A stretch of DNA of 64,000 nt from Mycolicibacterium arenosum (GTDB taxonomy: Bacteria; Actinomycetota; Actinomycetes; Mycobacteriales; Mycobacteriaceae): the NCBI RefSeq assembly GCF_024320865.1, contig NZ_JANDBD010000008.1, positions 1 through 64,000 of the forward strand. The letters run 5' to 3'. The notes below the pieces were generated by a model. That model was not told the DNA's origin and did not search any database. It worked only from the letters and a program-made list of their open reading frames with translations. Positions 33,652 to 41,919 of this stretch are shown here, one piece after another (position 1 is the stretch's first letter; each line of letters begins with the position of its first letter). The position numbers were made by a program, and so were the translations under genes.

Positions 33652-35091
33652 CTAGTGATTCGCTGCCGGGGCCAGATCGGCCGGGCTGGACAGGGTGCCG
33701 CGCACCGCGGTGGCGGCGGCGACGGCGGGCGAGACCAGGTGCGTGCGTCCGCCCTTGCCCTGGCGGCCTTCGAAATTCCGGTTCGACGTCGACGCGCAGC
33801 GCTCGCCGGGGGCGAGCTGATCCGGATTCATGCCCAGACACATCGAGCAGCCCGCCTGCCGCCACTCGGCGCCGGCGGCGGTGAAGACGTCGCCGAGCCC
33901 TTCCGCTTCAGCCTGCGCGCGCACCCGCATCGAGCCGGGCACCACCAGCATCCGCATGCCCTCGGCGACCCTACGGCCGCGCAGGATGTCGGCGACCACG
34001 CGCAGATCCTCGATCCGCCCGTTCGTGCACGATCCGACGAACACCGTGTCGACCCTCACCTCGCGCATCGGCTGGCCCGCTGATAAGTCCATGTAGGCCA
34101 ACGCCTTCTCGGCGGCCTGTCGCTCGCCCTCGTCGAACATCAACTCGGGGTCGGGAACCGAACCGCCGAGCGGGACACCCTGCCCTGGATTCGTGCCCCA
34201 GGTGACGAAGGGGCTCAACGTGGCCGCGTCGAGGTGGACCTCGGTGTCGAATTCGGCTCCGTCATCGGTGCGCAACCGGCTCCACGCGTCGACCGCGGCG
34301 TCCCAGTCGGCGCCCTGCGGGGCGTGCGGGCGTCCCTTCAGGAACTCGAAGGTGGTCTCGTCCGGCGCGACCATGCCGGCCCGCGCCCCGGCTTCGATGC
34401 TCATGTTGCAGATCGTCATGCGACCCTCCATCGACAGGGATTCGATGGCACTGCCGCGGTATTCGATGACGTACCCCTGCCCGCCGCCCGTCCCGATCTT
34501 GGCGATGACGGCGAGGATGACGTCCTTGGCGCTGACTCCGTCCGGCAGCACGCCGTCGACGTTCACGGCCATGGTCTTGAACGGCCGCAGCGGCAGCGTC
34601 TGCGTCGCGAGGACGTGTTCGACCTCCGACGTGCCGATGCCCATCGCGATGGCGCCGAATGCGCCGTGGGTCGACGTGTGGCTGTCTCCGCACACCACCG
34701 TGGTCCCCGGCTGGGTGAGGCCGAGTTGCGGTCCGATGATGTGCACGATGCCCTGCTCGACATCGCCCATGGGATGCAACCGGATGCCGAACTCCTCGCA
34801 GTTGCGACGCAGCGTCTCCACCTGAGTGCGTGACACGGGATCGGCGATCGGTTTGTCGATGTCGACCGTCGGCACGTTGTGGTCCTCGGTGGCGATCGTG
34901 AGATCGGGCCGGCGCACGGGGCGGCCCGCAAGCCGCAGGCCGTCGAAGGCCTGCGGGCTGGTGACCTCGTGGACGAGGTGCAGATCGATGTAGATGAGAT
35001 CCGGTTCACGGGCCTCGCCTTCACCGGCGCCGTGCGAGACGACGTGGTCGGCCCAGACCTTCTCGGCCATCGTGAGTGGCTTGTTCGTCAT
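33652..35091 (-). CDS. leuC: 3-isopropylmalate dehydratase large subunit
   Basis: [4Fe-4S] large subunit of isopropylmalate isomerase. The 479-aa protein carries the cluster ligands: one Cys in VFVGSCTNGRIEDL and two in CSMCLGMNPDQL; the aconitase motif CGDSHTSTHGAFGA is also present. The start is ATG 35091 (MTNKPLTMAEKVWADHVV). It is divergent from an IclR-type regulator across an 87-bp spacer, which is the arrangement of leuCD and LtbR in Corynebacterium. Confidence 0.97.
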   Translation of the reverse strand: MTNKPLTMAEKVWADHVVSHGAGEGEAREPDLIYIDLHLVHEVTSPQAFDGLRLAGRPVRRPDLTIATEDHNVPTVDIDKPIADPVSRTQVETLRRNCEEFGIRLHPMGDVEQGIVHIIGPQLGLTQPGTTVVCGDSHTSTHGAFGAIAMGIGTSEVEHVLATQTLPLRPFKTMAVNVDGVLPDGVSAKDVILAVIAKIGTGGGQGYVIEYRGSAIESLSMEGRMTICNMSIEAGARAGMVAPDETTFEFLKGRPHAPQGADWDAAVDAWSRLRTDDGAEFDTEVHLDAATLSPFVTWGTNPGQGVPLGGSVPDPELMFDEGERQAAEKALAYMDLSAGQPMREVRVDTVFVGSCTNGRIEDLRVVADILRGRRVAEGMRMLVVPGSMRVRAQAEAEGLGDVFTAAGAEWRQAGCSMCLGMNPDQLAPGERCASTSNRNFEGRQGKGGRTHLVSPAVAAATAVRGTLSSPADLAPAANH

Positions 35092-35162
35092 GAGTTGTTC
35101 ATTCCTTCGGGCGCTCCGCGGGGCTGTCGCGGACGTTCGGGCTAGCCATCCCACTATTCGGG

Positions 35163-35172
35163 ACGCTAGTAT
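35163..35172. promoter_or_regulatory. Overlapping divergent -10 boxes of leuC and the IclR regulator
   Basis: The ten bases ACGCTAGTAT contain TAGCGT on the minus strand (35168-35163) for leuCD and TAGTAT on the plus strand (35167-35172), exactly 6 nt before the regulator's GTG. Short inverted repeats flank it (ACTA/TAGT; TCTC-CCTGT-GAGA). An IclR dimer bound here would control both directions. Confidence 0.55.
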
Positions 35173-35178
35173 CTCCCT

Positions 35179-35880
35179 GTGAGACAGGATAGCGGCATCG
35201 GCGTCCTCGACAAAGCGGTGGGTGTGCTTCACACGGTGGCGGAGTCCCCGTGCGGCCTGGCCGAACTGTGCGAGCGCACCGGACTTCCACGAGCGACGGC
35301 CCATCGCCTGGCCGCGGGCCTCGAGGTGCACCGCCTGCTGGCGCGGGAAGCGGACGGCCGCTGGCGCCTCGGGCCCGCCCTCACCGAACTGGCCGGGCAC
35401 GTCAACGATCCCCTGCTGATCGCGGGCGCCACGGTGCTGCCCCGGCTGCGCGAGATCACCGGTGAGAGCGTGCAACTGTATCGACGGGAGGGCACCTCGC
35501 GCGTGTGCGTCGCCTCGCTGGAACCGCCGGCGGGACTGCGCGACACCGTGCCCGTGGGAACCCGCCTGCCGATGACCGCGGGCTCCGGCGCCAAGGTGCT
35601 GCTGGCCTACAGCGACGCCGCCACCCAGCAGGCCGTGCTGCCAGGCGCCAAGTTCACCGATCGCACGCTCGCCGAGGTGCGCAAGCGCGGCTGGGCGCAG
35701 AGCGCCGCCGAACGTGAACCGGGTGTGGCGAGCATCTCCGCGCCCGTGCGCGACGGACGCGGCGCCGTGATCGCTGCGGTGTCCGTCTCGGGTCCGATCG
35801 ACCGGATGGGCCGGCGTCCCGGCGCGCGCTGGGCGGCTGATCTGCTGGCAGCCGCGGACGCCCTCGCGCGCAGGCTCTGA
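35179..35880 (+). CDS. ltbR: IclR-family regulator, probable leucine-biosynthesis regulator
   Basis: 233-aa IclR protein: winged helix-turn-helix at about 8-54 (PCGLAELCERTGLPRATAHRLAAGL), then the effector domain with REITGESVQLYRREG and TAGSGAKVLLAY. It is divergent from leuCD and matches Rv2989. The orthologous regulators LtbR (Corynebacterium) and NdgR/AreB (Streptomyces) control leuCD, so a repressor of leuCD and of itself is the expected role. The symbol is assigned by that analogy. The start is GTG 35179, supported by a -10 box 6 nt upstream (leaderless mRNA). Confidence 0.88.
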   Translation: MRQDSGIGVLDKAVGVLHTVAESPCGLAELCERTGLPRATAHRLAAGLEVHRLLAREADGRWRLGPALTELAGHVNDPLLIAGATVLPRLREITGESVQLYRREGTSRVCVASLEPPAGLRDTVPVGTRLPMTAGSGAKVLLAYSDAATQQAVLPGAKFTDRTLAEVRKRGWAQSAAEREPGVASISAPVRDGRGAVIAAVSVSGPIDRMGRRPGARWAADLLAAADALARRL

Positions 35881-35941
35881 GGAGCGAGAATGAGTAATTC
35901 TTCCCATGGAAACGAAAGACGGTAGGCCATAGCGTTGACGC

Positions 35942-36457
35942 GTGGCTGCTTTCAGATCATCTCCCGCATTGGTACTGGCACCCGTGCTGGCAAGCTGTTC
36001 CTTCTCGTTCTCCGCCGGCGGGCCGGACTACGAGAAACTCGAGAACGGCATCGCCGACGAACTCAACTCCCAGTACTCGGCGATCACCCAAGAGGTCTCC
36101 GGAGTCGAATGCCCGCGCCAGCAGGACCGTCCGAAGACCGGCGACGTGTTTCTCTGTGAAGCCGGCGTGGAGAACCAGAAGGTCCGCGTGGAGGTCACGG
36201 TCGAGGACGGAGACAACGTGTCGTTCCAAACCATCGACACCCTGTTCGACCTCGAAACCACCGGACGCTCCTTGACGCGTGACGTGTCCGCGGAGTACGG
36301 CTTCGACGTCACCGTTGACTGCGGCGAAGGGCTCAAGGTGGTTCCCGATGGCGAGTCTTTCGAGTGCTCTGCGGCCGATCGACGCGGCGACACCCGGACC
36401 GTCAGGTTGACCGCGGGCGGGCCCGACAGCGAGGACGAGTGGGAGATCGTCGACTAG
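35942..36457 (+). CDS. DUF4333-type lipoprotein, two repeats
   Basis: 171-aa probable lipoprotein: short signal peptide with lipobox VLASC (about 16-20), Ser/Gly spacer, then two small domains each with one widely spaced Cys pair (VECPRQQDRPKTGDVFLCEA and VDCGEGLKVVPDGESFECSA), as in DUF4333 proteins. The start is GTG 35942, with TAGCGT (35930-35935) exactly 6 nt upstream. It lies 55 bp before the LAL-type regulator on the same strand. Related lipoproteins are encoded at 45.0-46.1 kb. Function is unknown. Confidence 0.82.
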   Translation: MAAFRSSPALVLAPVLASCSFSFSAGGPDYEKLENGIADELNSQYSAITQEVSGVECPRQQDRPKTGDVFLCEAGVENQKVRVEVTVEDGDNVSFQTIDTLFDLETTGRSLTRDVSAEYGFDVTVDCGEGLKVVPDGESFECSAADRRGDTRTVRLTAGGPDSEDEWEIVD

Positions 36458-36512
36458 CGACGGGCGAATCACGCCGCCATCGGAAGGCCCGCCTGCGATA
36501 GCCTTCCGATGA

Positions 36513-39176
36513 ATGGTGCAACTTGCGGGTCGAACGGAGTTGGGCCACCGGCTCGCGAACTGGTGGCTGCAAGCCCGACATGGTCGCGGCCGGGTCATCG
36601 TGTTGCTCGGAGATCCGGGGGTCGGAAAGACGACTACGTTGTCCTGGCTGGCTGATCACGTGGGTGGCGCCGCGCGCATCATTTCCTGCCACGGCGGTGA
36701 TCTCGGGACACCCATGGCGACGGCGGCCGAACTCGTCGCCGCCCTGTCGGTTGGCGATACCGAGGACGACATCGGCCTCGAGGTTGATCCCCTGAAGGCT
36801 GCCGCGATCCTTCGACACCGGCTGGAGCATTCGGATGCGATGGCCCTGTTGATCGACGATATCCACGATGCGGATCCGTCGAGCCGAACGGCGCTGAACC
36901 TGGCGCTGAGGCAGGCCCTCTTGGGTGGCGTCCTGGTGGTGGTGACCGGCCGCCGGGTGTCAGCGGCGCTCGCATTCTCAGAAGGCTTCGACCTCTGCGA
37001 GCTGGACCGCCTGGAACCTGCGGCAGCGCGAGAAGTACTCAACGGTGCTACCACAGCCCCCATCGCCGAGCCCGTCGTCGAACGACTACTTACTCTGGCC
37101 GATGGAAATCCGCTCGCGTTGACGTACTTGCCGAAATCGCTTTCTTCAGAACAACTCTCAGGTGCACACCTGCTCCCCGACGACATTCCGATAGTCGGTG
37201 ATCTTCGCACGGTGTTCACCAGGGAGCTGCCTCAACCGGGGACCTCGGCCAGGGACCTGTTGGAGCTTGCGGCGGTGTCGGCCGACGGGTCCTGGGCGAT
37301 CCTGAAGGCACTGCGCCCGACCACTGCCGACGGTGCGCTCGCGGTTCTCGAGGAATCCGGACTGGCGAACGTGAGCGCCGGGCGACTGACGCTTCGCCAC
37401 CCGCTGCTGCGTGCGGCCGTCCTCCACCCGATGCCCCTCCAACGGCTGCGCCAGCTCAATCTGGAGCTCGCAGCAGCGCCCTCACTCACCGCCGAGGTCC
37501 GGCTCGCTCATCGCGCGCATGCTGCGGTCGGACCCGACGACCGCCTGGTGGACGAGATCGTCGACGCCGCACGGCTGCTCCGCTTGCGGGGAGGCACGGA
37601 TGCGGCTGCGCGCATGCTCGATCGTGCGGTCGAGCTCACTGGCAACGACTCCCGCAGAGCTCGACTTCGCATGGAGGCGGCCGAGTTGCTTGCCGCAGCG
37701 GGCGTGGCCCCGGCAGCACGGCACCGACTCGAGGCGGTCCTCGGCGACCCCTCGGCGAGGGATCTGCACATCGCCGCCACCGTCACCCTCGCCACGCTGG
37801 AAGCGCTCGACGGCGCACCGGCCAGAGCGTGGCAGCGCCTTGTGCAGTGCGCGGCAACCGCCGGTCCCTCCGAGTCGGGAGTCGTACACGCACGGATGGC
37901 GGTCCCTCTCGGCATGCTGGGACTGGTCACCCAAATCGCCGACAGCGCGGAACTCGCCGTCGAGAACAGCAAGCCCGACTCAACCGAGTCCGCGATCGCG
38001 AAGGTGGTCCTCGCCCACGCCAGGAGCGCGCTGAATGAGGATGGCGTACGGGATCGATCCAACGGCCTGCTAGCGGATCTGGACATGGCGGCCGCCGTGC
38101 AGCAGGATCCCATGCTCGGCCTGCACATCGGACGAGTGCTGTCGATCGCCGAGGACTACGAGGGTGCGGCTGCCGCGTTGCTCGAGCTGATAGCGATGTC
38201 GCGAGGCGAAGGCGCCCGGACCTCGCTTGCCATGACATTCGGGGCGTTGGGCGAAACACACGTACGCGCTTCACGTTTCGATGAGGCGATGGCGTGCCTC
38301 GATGAGGCTATCGCGCTCAGCCTGGCAACCGGTCAGCGGGCGTTCGCGCCGTTCTGGTTGGCGTTACGCGCACGCGTTCACGCGATCCGTGGTGACGACG
38401 TCGAATCGGAAGCGGACCTCAGCCTGGGATTCGACATCTCCGACAGCCAGTCCACTTTCGGCGCACGCTATTTCCTGCTAGCGAACGCGGGGTTGGTGGC
38501 GCTGAGCGCGAAGCGGATCGACGACGCCGTGGGTTACCTTGCCGAATGCTGGGCTTTCGAGCAGGCCACGGCATTGCTCGCGCCACAACTCGCCCGCTGG
38601 CACGCCGATCTGGTCGACGCGTACGTGGAGGCGGGCAGGCACGCCGAGGCCGAACCGCTCGTCGGCCACCTCGTCCACGTCGCCACGCGTCCGGGATCGA
38701 CTCGATGGACCAAGGCGACGGCGTGCCGGGCGCGCGCGTGCATCATGGCGGACAGTGATCCGGCTGCCGCCCTGGCTCAGCTGAAAGAAGCGGCGATGAT
38801 CTTCCACCCGGAGTTCGACCGCTTTGACCGAGCCAGGGTGTTCATGTCGATATCAACGTTGGATCCGACTCACAACGGCCGCGAGGAAGCGCGACGGGAA
38901 GCGCTGCATACCTTTCGGAGACTTGGGGCCACGCCGTGGGCCGCCAGGTTGTCCACCCGAGATCCGGTGGGCCTCAGTGGCCTGACCGAATCGGAACGCC
39001 GCGTCCTCAACCGGGTCGCAGAGGGTTTGACCAATAAGCAGATCGCGAAAAGCCTGAACGTCAGCGGCAAGACGGTGGCCAACCACCTTTACAACGTCTA
39101 CCGGAAGCTCGGAGTGGCTTCACGGACCGAGGCCGCACGCCGGGTTCTTCTCGACGACCACCGGCACTCCCGGTAG
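36513..39176 (+). CDS. LAL-type transcriptional regulator (AAA ATPase + LuxR HTH)
   Basis: 887-aa regulator. The N-terminal ATPase has Walker A LLGDPGVGKTT (31-41) and Walker B MALLIDDIHDADPSSR (about 109-124). A long helical middle section looks like TPR-type repeats, and the C-terminus is a LuxR helix-turn-helix (GLTESERRVLNRVAEGLTNKQIAKSLNVSG is split across about 823-860). Proteins of this type bind ATP and an inducer before activating promoters; the inducer is unknown. The start is ATG 36513, with TAGCCT (36499-36504) 8 nt upstream. It ends 20 bp before the convergent tRNA-Glu gene. Confidence 0.9.
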   Translation: MVQLAGRTELGHRLANWWLQARHGRGRVIVLLGDPGVGKTTTLSWLADHVGGAARIISCHGGDLGTPMATAAELVAALSVGDTEDDIGLEVDPLKAAAILRHRLEHSDAMALLIDDIHDADPSSRTALNLALRQALLGGVLVVVTGRRVSAALAFSEGFDLCELDRLEPAAAREVLNGATTAPIAEPVVERLLTLADGNPLALTYLPKSLSSEQLSGAHLLPDDIPIVGDLRTVFTRELPQPGTSARDLLELAAVSADGSWAILKALRPTTADGALAVLEESGLANVSAGRLTLRHPLLRAAVLHPMPLQRLRQLNLELAAAPSLTAEVRLAHRAHAAVGPDDRLVDEIVDAARLLRLRGGTDAAARMLDRAVELTGNDSRRARLRMEAAELLAAAGVAPAARHRLEAVLGDPSARDLHIAATVTLATLEALDGAPARAWQRLVQCAATAGPSESGVVHARMAVPLGMLGLVTQIADSAELAVENSKPDSTESAIAKVVLAHARSALNEDGVRDRSNGLLADLDMAAAVQQDPMLGLHIGRVLSIAEDYEGAAAALLELIAMSRGEGARTSLAMTFGALGETHVRASRFDEAMACLDEAIALSLATGQRAFAPFWLALRARVHAIRGDDVESEADLSLGFDISDSQSTFGARYFLLANAGLVALSAKRIDDAVGYLAECWAFEQATALLAPQLARWHADLVDAYVEAGRHAEAEPLVGHLVHVATRPGSTRWTKATACRARACIMADSDPAAALAQLKEAAMIFHPEFDRFDRARVFMSISTLDPTHNGREEARREALHTFRRLGATPWAARLSTRDPVGLSGLTESERRVLNRVAEGLTNKQIAKSLNVSGKTVANHLYNVYRKLGVASRTEAARRVLLDDHRHSR

Positions 39177-39195
39177 CCGTTCGCTCAACAACACT

Positions 39196-39270
39196 GGTAC
39201 CCCCGATGGGATTCGAACCCACGCTACCGCCGTGAGAGGGCGGCGTCCTAGGCCGCTAGACGACGGGGGC
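39196..39270 (-). tRNA. tRNA-Glu (anticodon CTC)
   Basis: On the minus strand the acceptor arm GCCCCCG (from 39270) pairs with CGGGGGT, followed by discriminator A and an encoded CCA (39198-39196). The anticodon loop CTCTCAC, within a CCGCC/GGCGG stem, reads CTC (Glu). The T-arm GTGGG-TTCGAAT-CCCAT is complete. It lies 61 bp from tRNA-Gln and close to gltX. Confidence 0.95.
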
Positions 39271-39331
39271 TAGAACTTTCTGCGTCGGCCAGCATAGCTC
39301 AGAGCGGAATGCTGACCAAAACAGTGTCAGT

Positions 39332-39406
39332 TGGCTGGGGTACCAGGACTCGAACCTAGAATGGCGGTACCAGAAACCGCTGTGTTGCCAATTACACCAT
39401 ACCCCA
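39332..39406 (-). tRNA. tRNA-Gln (anticodon CTG)
   Basis: On the minus strand the acceptor TGGGGTA (39406-39400) pairs with TACCCCA, followed by G and an encoded CCA. The anticodon loop TTCTGGT in a GCGGT/ACCGC stem reads CTG (Gln). The U1-A72 closing pair of tRNA-Gln, which GatCAB recognises, is present. A TAGTCT at 39501-39496 could be the -10 box of a shared precursor. Confidence 0.95.
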
Positions 39407-39545
39407 AAGTTCGCCCATCACCGCTGGTCACAGGCTGTTCCCGAGCTCAGTCGTTGCGGTTGCCACTGCTGCGCGCTGTTCTCGGGCCGACGAGCAGACT
39501 ACCAAAGATTTCGGGCGCCGATTCTCACCCATCCGGTCAGAGGGG

Positions 39546-41033
39546 TCACCGCTGGGCCGCGTGGCTGCGCCCGGCCCGCAACCGGGCCAGACTGCGTTCC
39601 CGGCCGAGCAGTTGCAGCGACTCGAACAGCGGCGGGCTGATCGACGCGCCCGTGGCCGCCACCCGGATGGGGCCGAACGCCTTGCGCGGCTTGAGCTCCA
39701 GCCCCTCGATGAGCGACGTCTTCAACGCCGCCTCGATGTCCGCGGTGGTCCAGTTCTGCACGGCCTCGAGCGCAGCCACCGTCGCGTCGAGCACCGGCAC
39801 CGCCTCGGCGCGCAACTCCTTGGCCGCGGACTTCTCGTCGAGCACGAAGGCGTCGTCGTTAAGGAACTTGAGTAGATCCCAGGCGTCGCCGAGAACGACG
39901 ATGCGGGTCTGCACCAGCCTCGCCGCCTCCGCGAAGCCGGCGTCGTCCAAGCCGGTGTCGTGCCCGTGCGCGTCGAGATAACCGCGGAGTCGGGCCGTGA
40001 ACTCCCGCTCCGAGAGCAGCCGGATGTGCTCGGCGTTGATCGCGTCGGCCTTCTTCTGGTCGAACCGCGCGGGATTGGAGTTCACGTTGCGGACGTCGAA
40101 GGCCGCCACCATCTCCGTGAGGCTGAACACGTCGTGGTCGTCGGCGATCCCCCACCCGAGTAGCGCCAGGTAGTTCAGCAGCCCCTCGGGGATGAACCCG
40201 CGATCCCGGTGCAGGAACAGGTTGGACTGCGGGTCGCGCTTGGACAGCTTCTTGTTCCCGTCGCCGAGAACGCTGGGCAGGTGGGCGAATTCCGGTACGC
40301 GCTGCGCCACCCCGATGCGCATGAGCGCCCGGTACAGCGCGATCTGGCGCGGCGTCGAGGGCATGATGTCCTCACCGCGTAGCACATGGGTGATCCGCAT
40401 CATGGCGTCGTCGACGGGATTGACCAACGTGTACAACGGATCTCCGCTCGCTCGCGTGATCGCGAAGTCGGGCACGCTGCCCGCCGGAAAGCTGACCGGC
40501 CCGCGCACCAGGTCGTTCCAGCTGAGGTCCTCGTCGGGCATCCGCAGCCGCAACACCGGCCTGCGCCCCTCGGCGACGAAGAGGTTGCGCTGCTCGTCCG
40601 TGAGGTCGCGGTCGTAGTTGTCGTAGCCGAGTTTCGGGTTGCGGCCCGCCGCGACATGGCGCGCTTCGACCTCCTCCGGAGTGGAGTAGGCCGCGTACAC
40701 CTCGCCGGCGTCGAGGAGGCGCGCGATGACGTCGCGGTAGATCTCACCGCGCTCGGACTGCCGGTAGGGAGCGTGCGGACCTCCTACCTCGGGGCCCTCG
40801 TCCCAGTCCAGGCCGAGCCAGCGCAGCGCGTCGAGAATGGCCGCGTAGCTCTCCGCACTGTCGCGTGCGGCGTCGGTGTCCTCGATACGGAAGACGAACG
40901 TACCGCCGGTGTGTCGGGCGTACGCCCAGTTGAACAGCGCGGTGCGAACCAGTCCGACGTGCGGCGTGCCGGTGGGCGACGGGCAGAACCTGACTCGGAC
41001 GGGATCCTCGCCGAACGTCTCTGTGGTCATCAC
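39546..41033 (-). CDS. gltX: Glutamyl-tRNA synthetase (non-discriminating)
   Basis: Class I synthetase of 495 aa. The HIGH motif appears as SPTGTPHVGLVRTALFNWA and the KMSKS motif as NKKLSKRDPQ; FRIEDTDAARDS is also diagnostic. Mycobacteria lack glutaminyl-tRNA synthetase, so this enzyme should charge both tRNA-Glu and tRNA-Gln, the latter being corrected by GatCAB encoded at 59.5-63.9 kb. Both tRNA genes lie just downstream. GTG 41033 and ATG 41030 are adjacent; the start overlaps the FAH-family gene by 4 nt, so the two are co-translated. Confidence 0.97.
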   Translation of the reverse strand: MMTTETFGEDPVRVRFCPSPTGTPHVGLVRTALFNWAYARHTGGTFVFRIEDTDAARDSAESYAAILDALRWLGLDWDEGPEVGGPHAPYRQSERGEIYRDVIARLLDAGEVYAAYSTPEEVEARHVAAGRNPKLGYDNYDRDLTDEQRNLFVAEGRRPVLRLRMPDEDLSWNDLVRGPVSFPAGSVPDFAITRASGDPLYTLVNPVDDAMMRITHVLRGEDIMPSTPRQIALYRALMRIGVAQRVPEFAHLPSVLGDGNKKLSKRDPQSNLFLHRDRGFIPEGLLNYLALLGWGIADDHDVFSLTEMVAAFDVRNVNSNPARFDQKKADAINAEHIRLLSEREFTARLRGYLDAHGHDTGLDDAGFAEAARLVQTRIVVLGDAWDLLKFLNDDAFVLDEKSAAKELRAEAVPVLDATVAALEAVQNWTTADIEAALKTSLIEGLELKPRKAFGPIRVAATGASISPPLFESLQLLGRERSLARLRAGRSHAAQR

Positions 41034-41806
41034 TTCCCCTTGCGCACAACGGGATTGGTCAACGTGCCAATACCCTCGACGGTGATGCTGACCGTATCGC
41101 CGTCCTCGATCGGACCGACGCCCTCCGGCGTCCCCGTCAGGATGAGGTCACCCGGCAGCAGCGTCATGACCGCCGAGGCCCACTCCACGATGGCACCGAT
41201 GTCGTGGATCATCAACGAGGTTCGGCTCAGTTGGCGCACCTGCCCGTTCACCTCGGTGCGCAACTCGAGATCGGAGGGGTCCACCGTCGTGTCGATCCAC
41301 GGGCCGACCGGACAGAAGGTGTCGTGCCCCTTGGCGCGCATCCACTGCCCGTCCTTCTTCTGCTGATCGCGGGCCGAGACGTCGTTGGCGATCGTGTAGC
41401 CCAGGATGTTCTCGGCCGCGCGCGAGGCGGGCACGTCCTTGCACGGCCTGCCGATCACGATGGCCAGCTCGCCCTCGTGGTGCACCGGGTGCGCGTCGGC
41501 GGGCAGTTGGATCGCGACGTTGGGTCCGATGATCGCGGTGTTGGGCTTGAGGAAGATCACCGGATCCTCGGGTGCGACTCCGCCCATCTCCTCGGCGTGG
41601 GCGGCGTAGTTCTTGCCCATGCAGATGACCTTGCTGGCGAGGATGGGGGCCAGCAGCCGCACATCGGCGAGCGGCCACGATCGGCCGGTGAACTCCGGCG
41701 TCCCGAAGGGGTGCTCGGAGATCTCGCGGACGATGGCCGCGTCCCCCTCGCCTTCCACGGACACGAACGCGACACCATCTGGGCTGGCGATACGACCTAA
41801 ACGCAT
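41030..41806 (-). CDS. Fumarylacetoacetate hydrolase family protein
   Basis: 258-aa protein of the FAH superfamily (hydrolases, decarboxylases and oxaloacetate tautomerases). Metal-binding acidic residues are in HHEGELAIVIG and NDVSARDQQKKDGQW; NYAAHAEEMGG and LTGTPEGVGPIEDGD are further family motifs. It matches Rv2993c. The substrate cannot be read from sequence. The start is ATG 41806, with TAGGGT (41818-41813) exactly 6 nt upstream, so the FAH-gltX mRNA is probably leaderless. Confidence 0.92.
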   Translation of the reverse strand: MRLGRIASPDGVAFVSVEGEGDAAIVREISEHPFGTPEFTGRSWPLADVRLLAPILASKVICMGKNYAAHAEEMGGVAPEDPVIFLKPNTAIIGPNVAIQLPADAHPVHHEGELAIVIGRPCKDVPASRAAENILGYTIANDVSARDQQKKDGQWMRAKGHDTFCPVGPWIDTTVDPSDLELRTEVNGQVRQLSRTSLMIHDIGAIVEWASAVMTLLPGDLILTGTPEGVGPIEDGDTVSITVEGIGTLTNPVVRKGK

Positions 41807-41919
41807 GCCATCACCCTAGTTGGCGCGCCGCGGGCGAACGCACCGGGTCCGATGGAATCGTTTCCTATATATTGAGATTCTGGTTCAACATCATGGGATG
41901 CGCGTGGGACGATGGCGGC

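Noticed and set aside
35089..35103. Tiny upstream frame (Met-Asn-Asn-Ser) ending on the leuC start as ATGA
   Set aside because: Four codons without leucine give no regulatory logic; probably chance.
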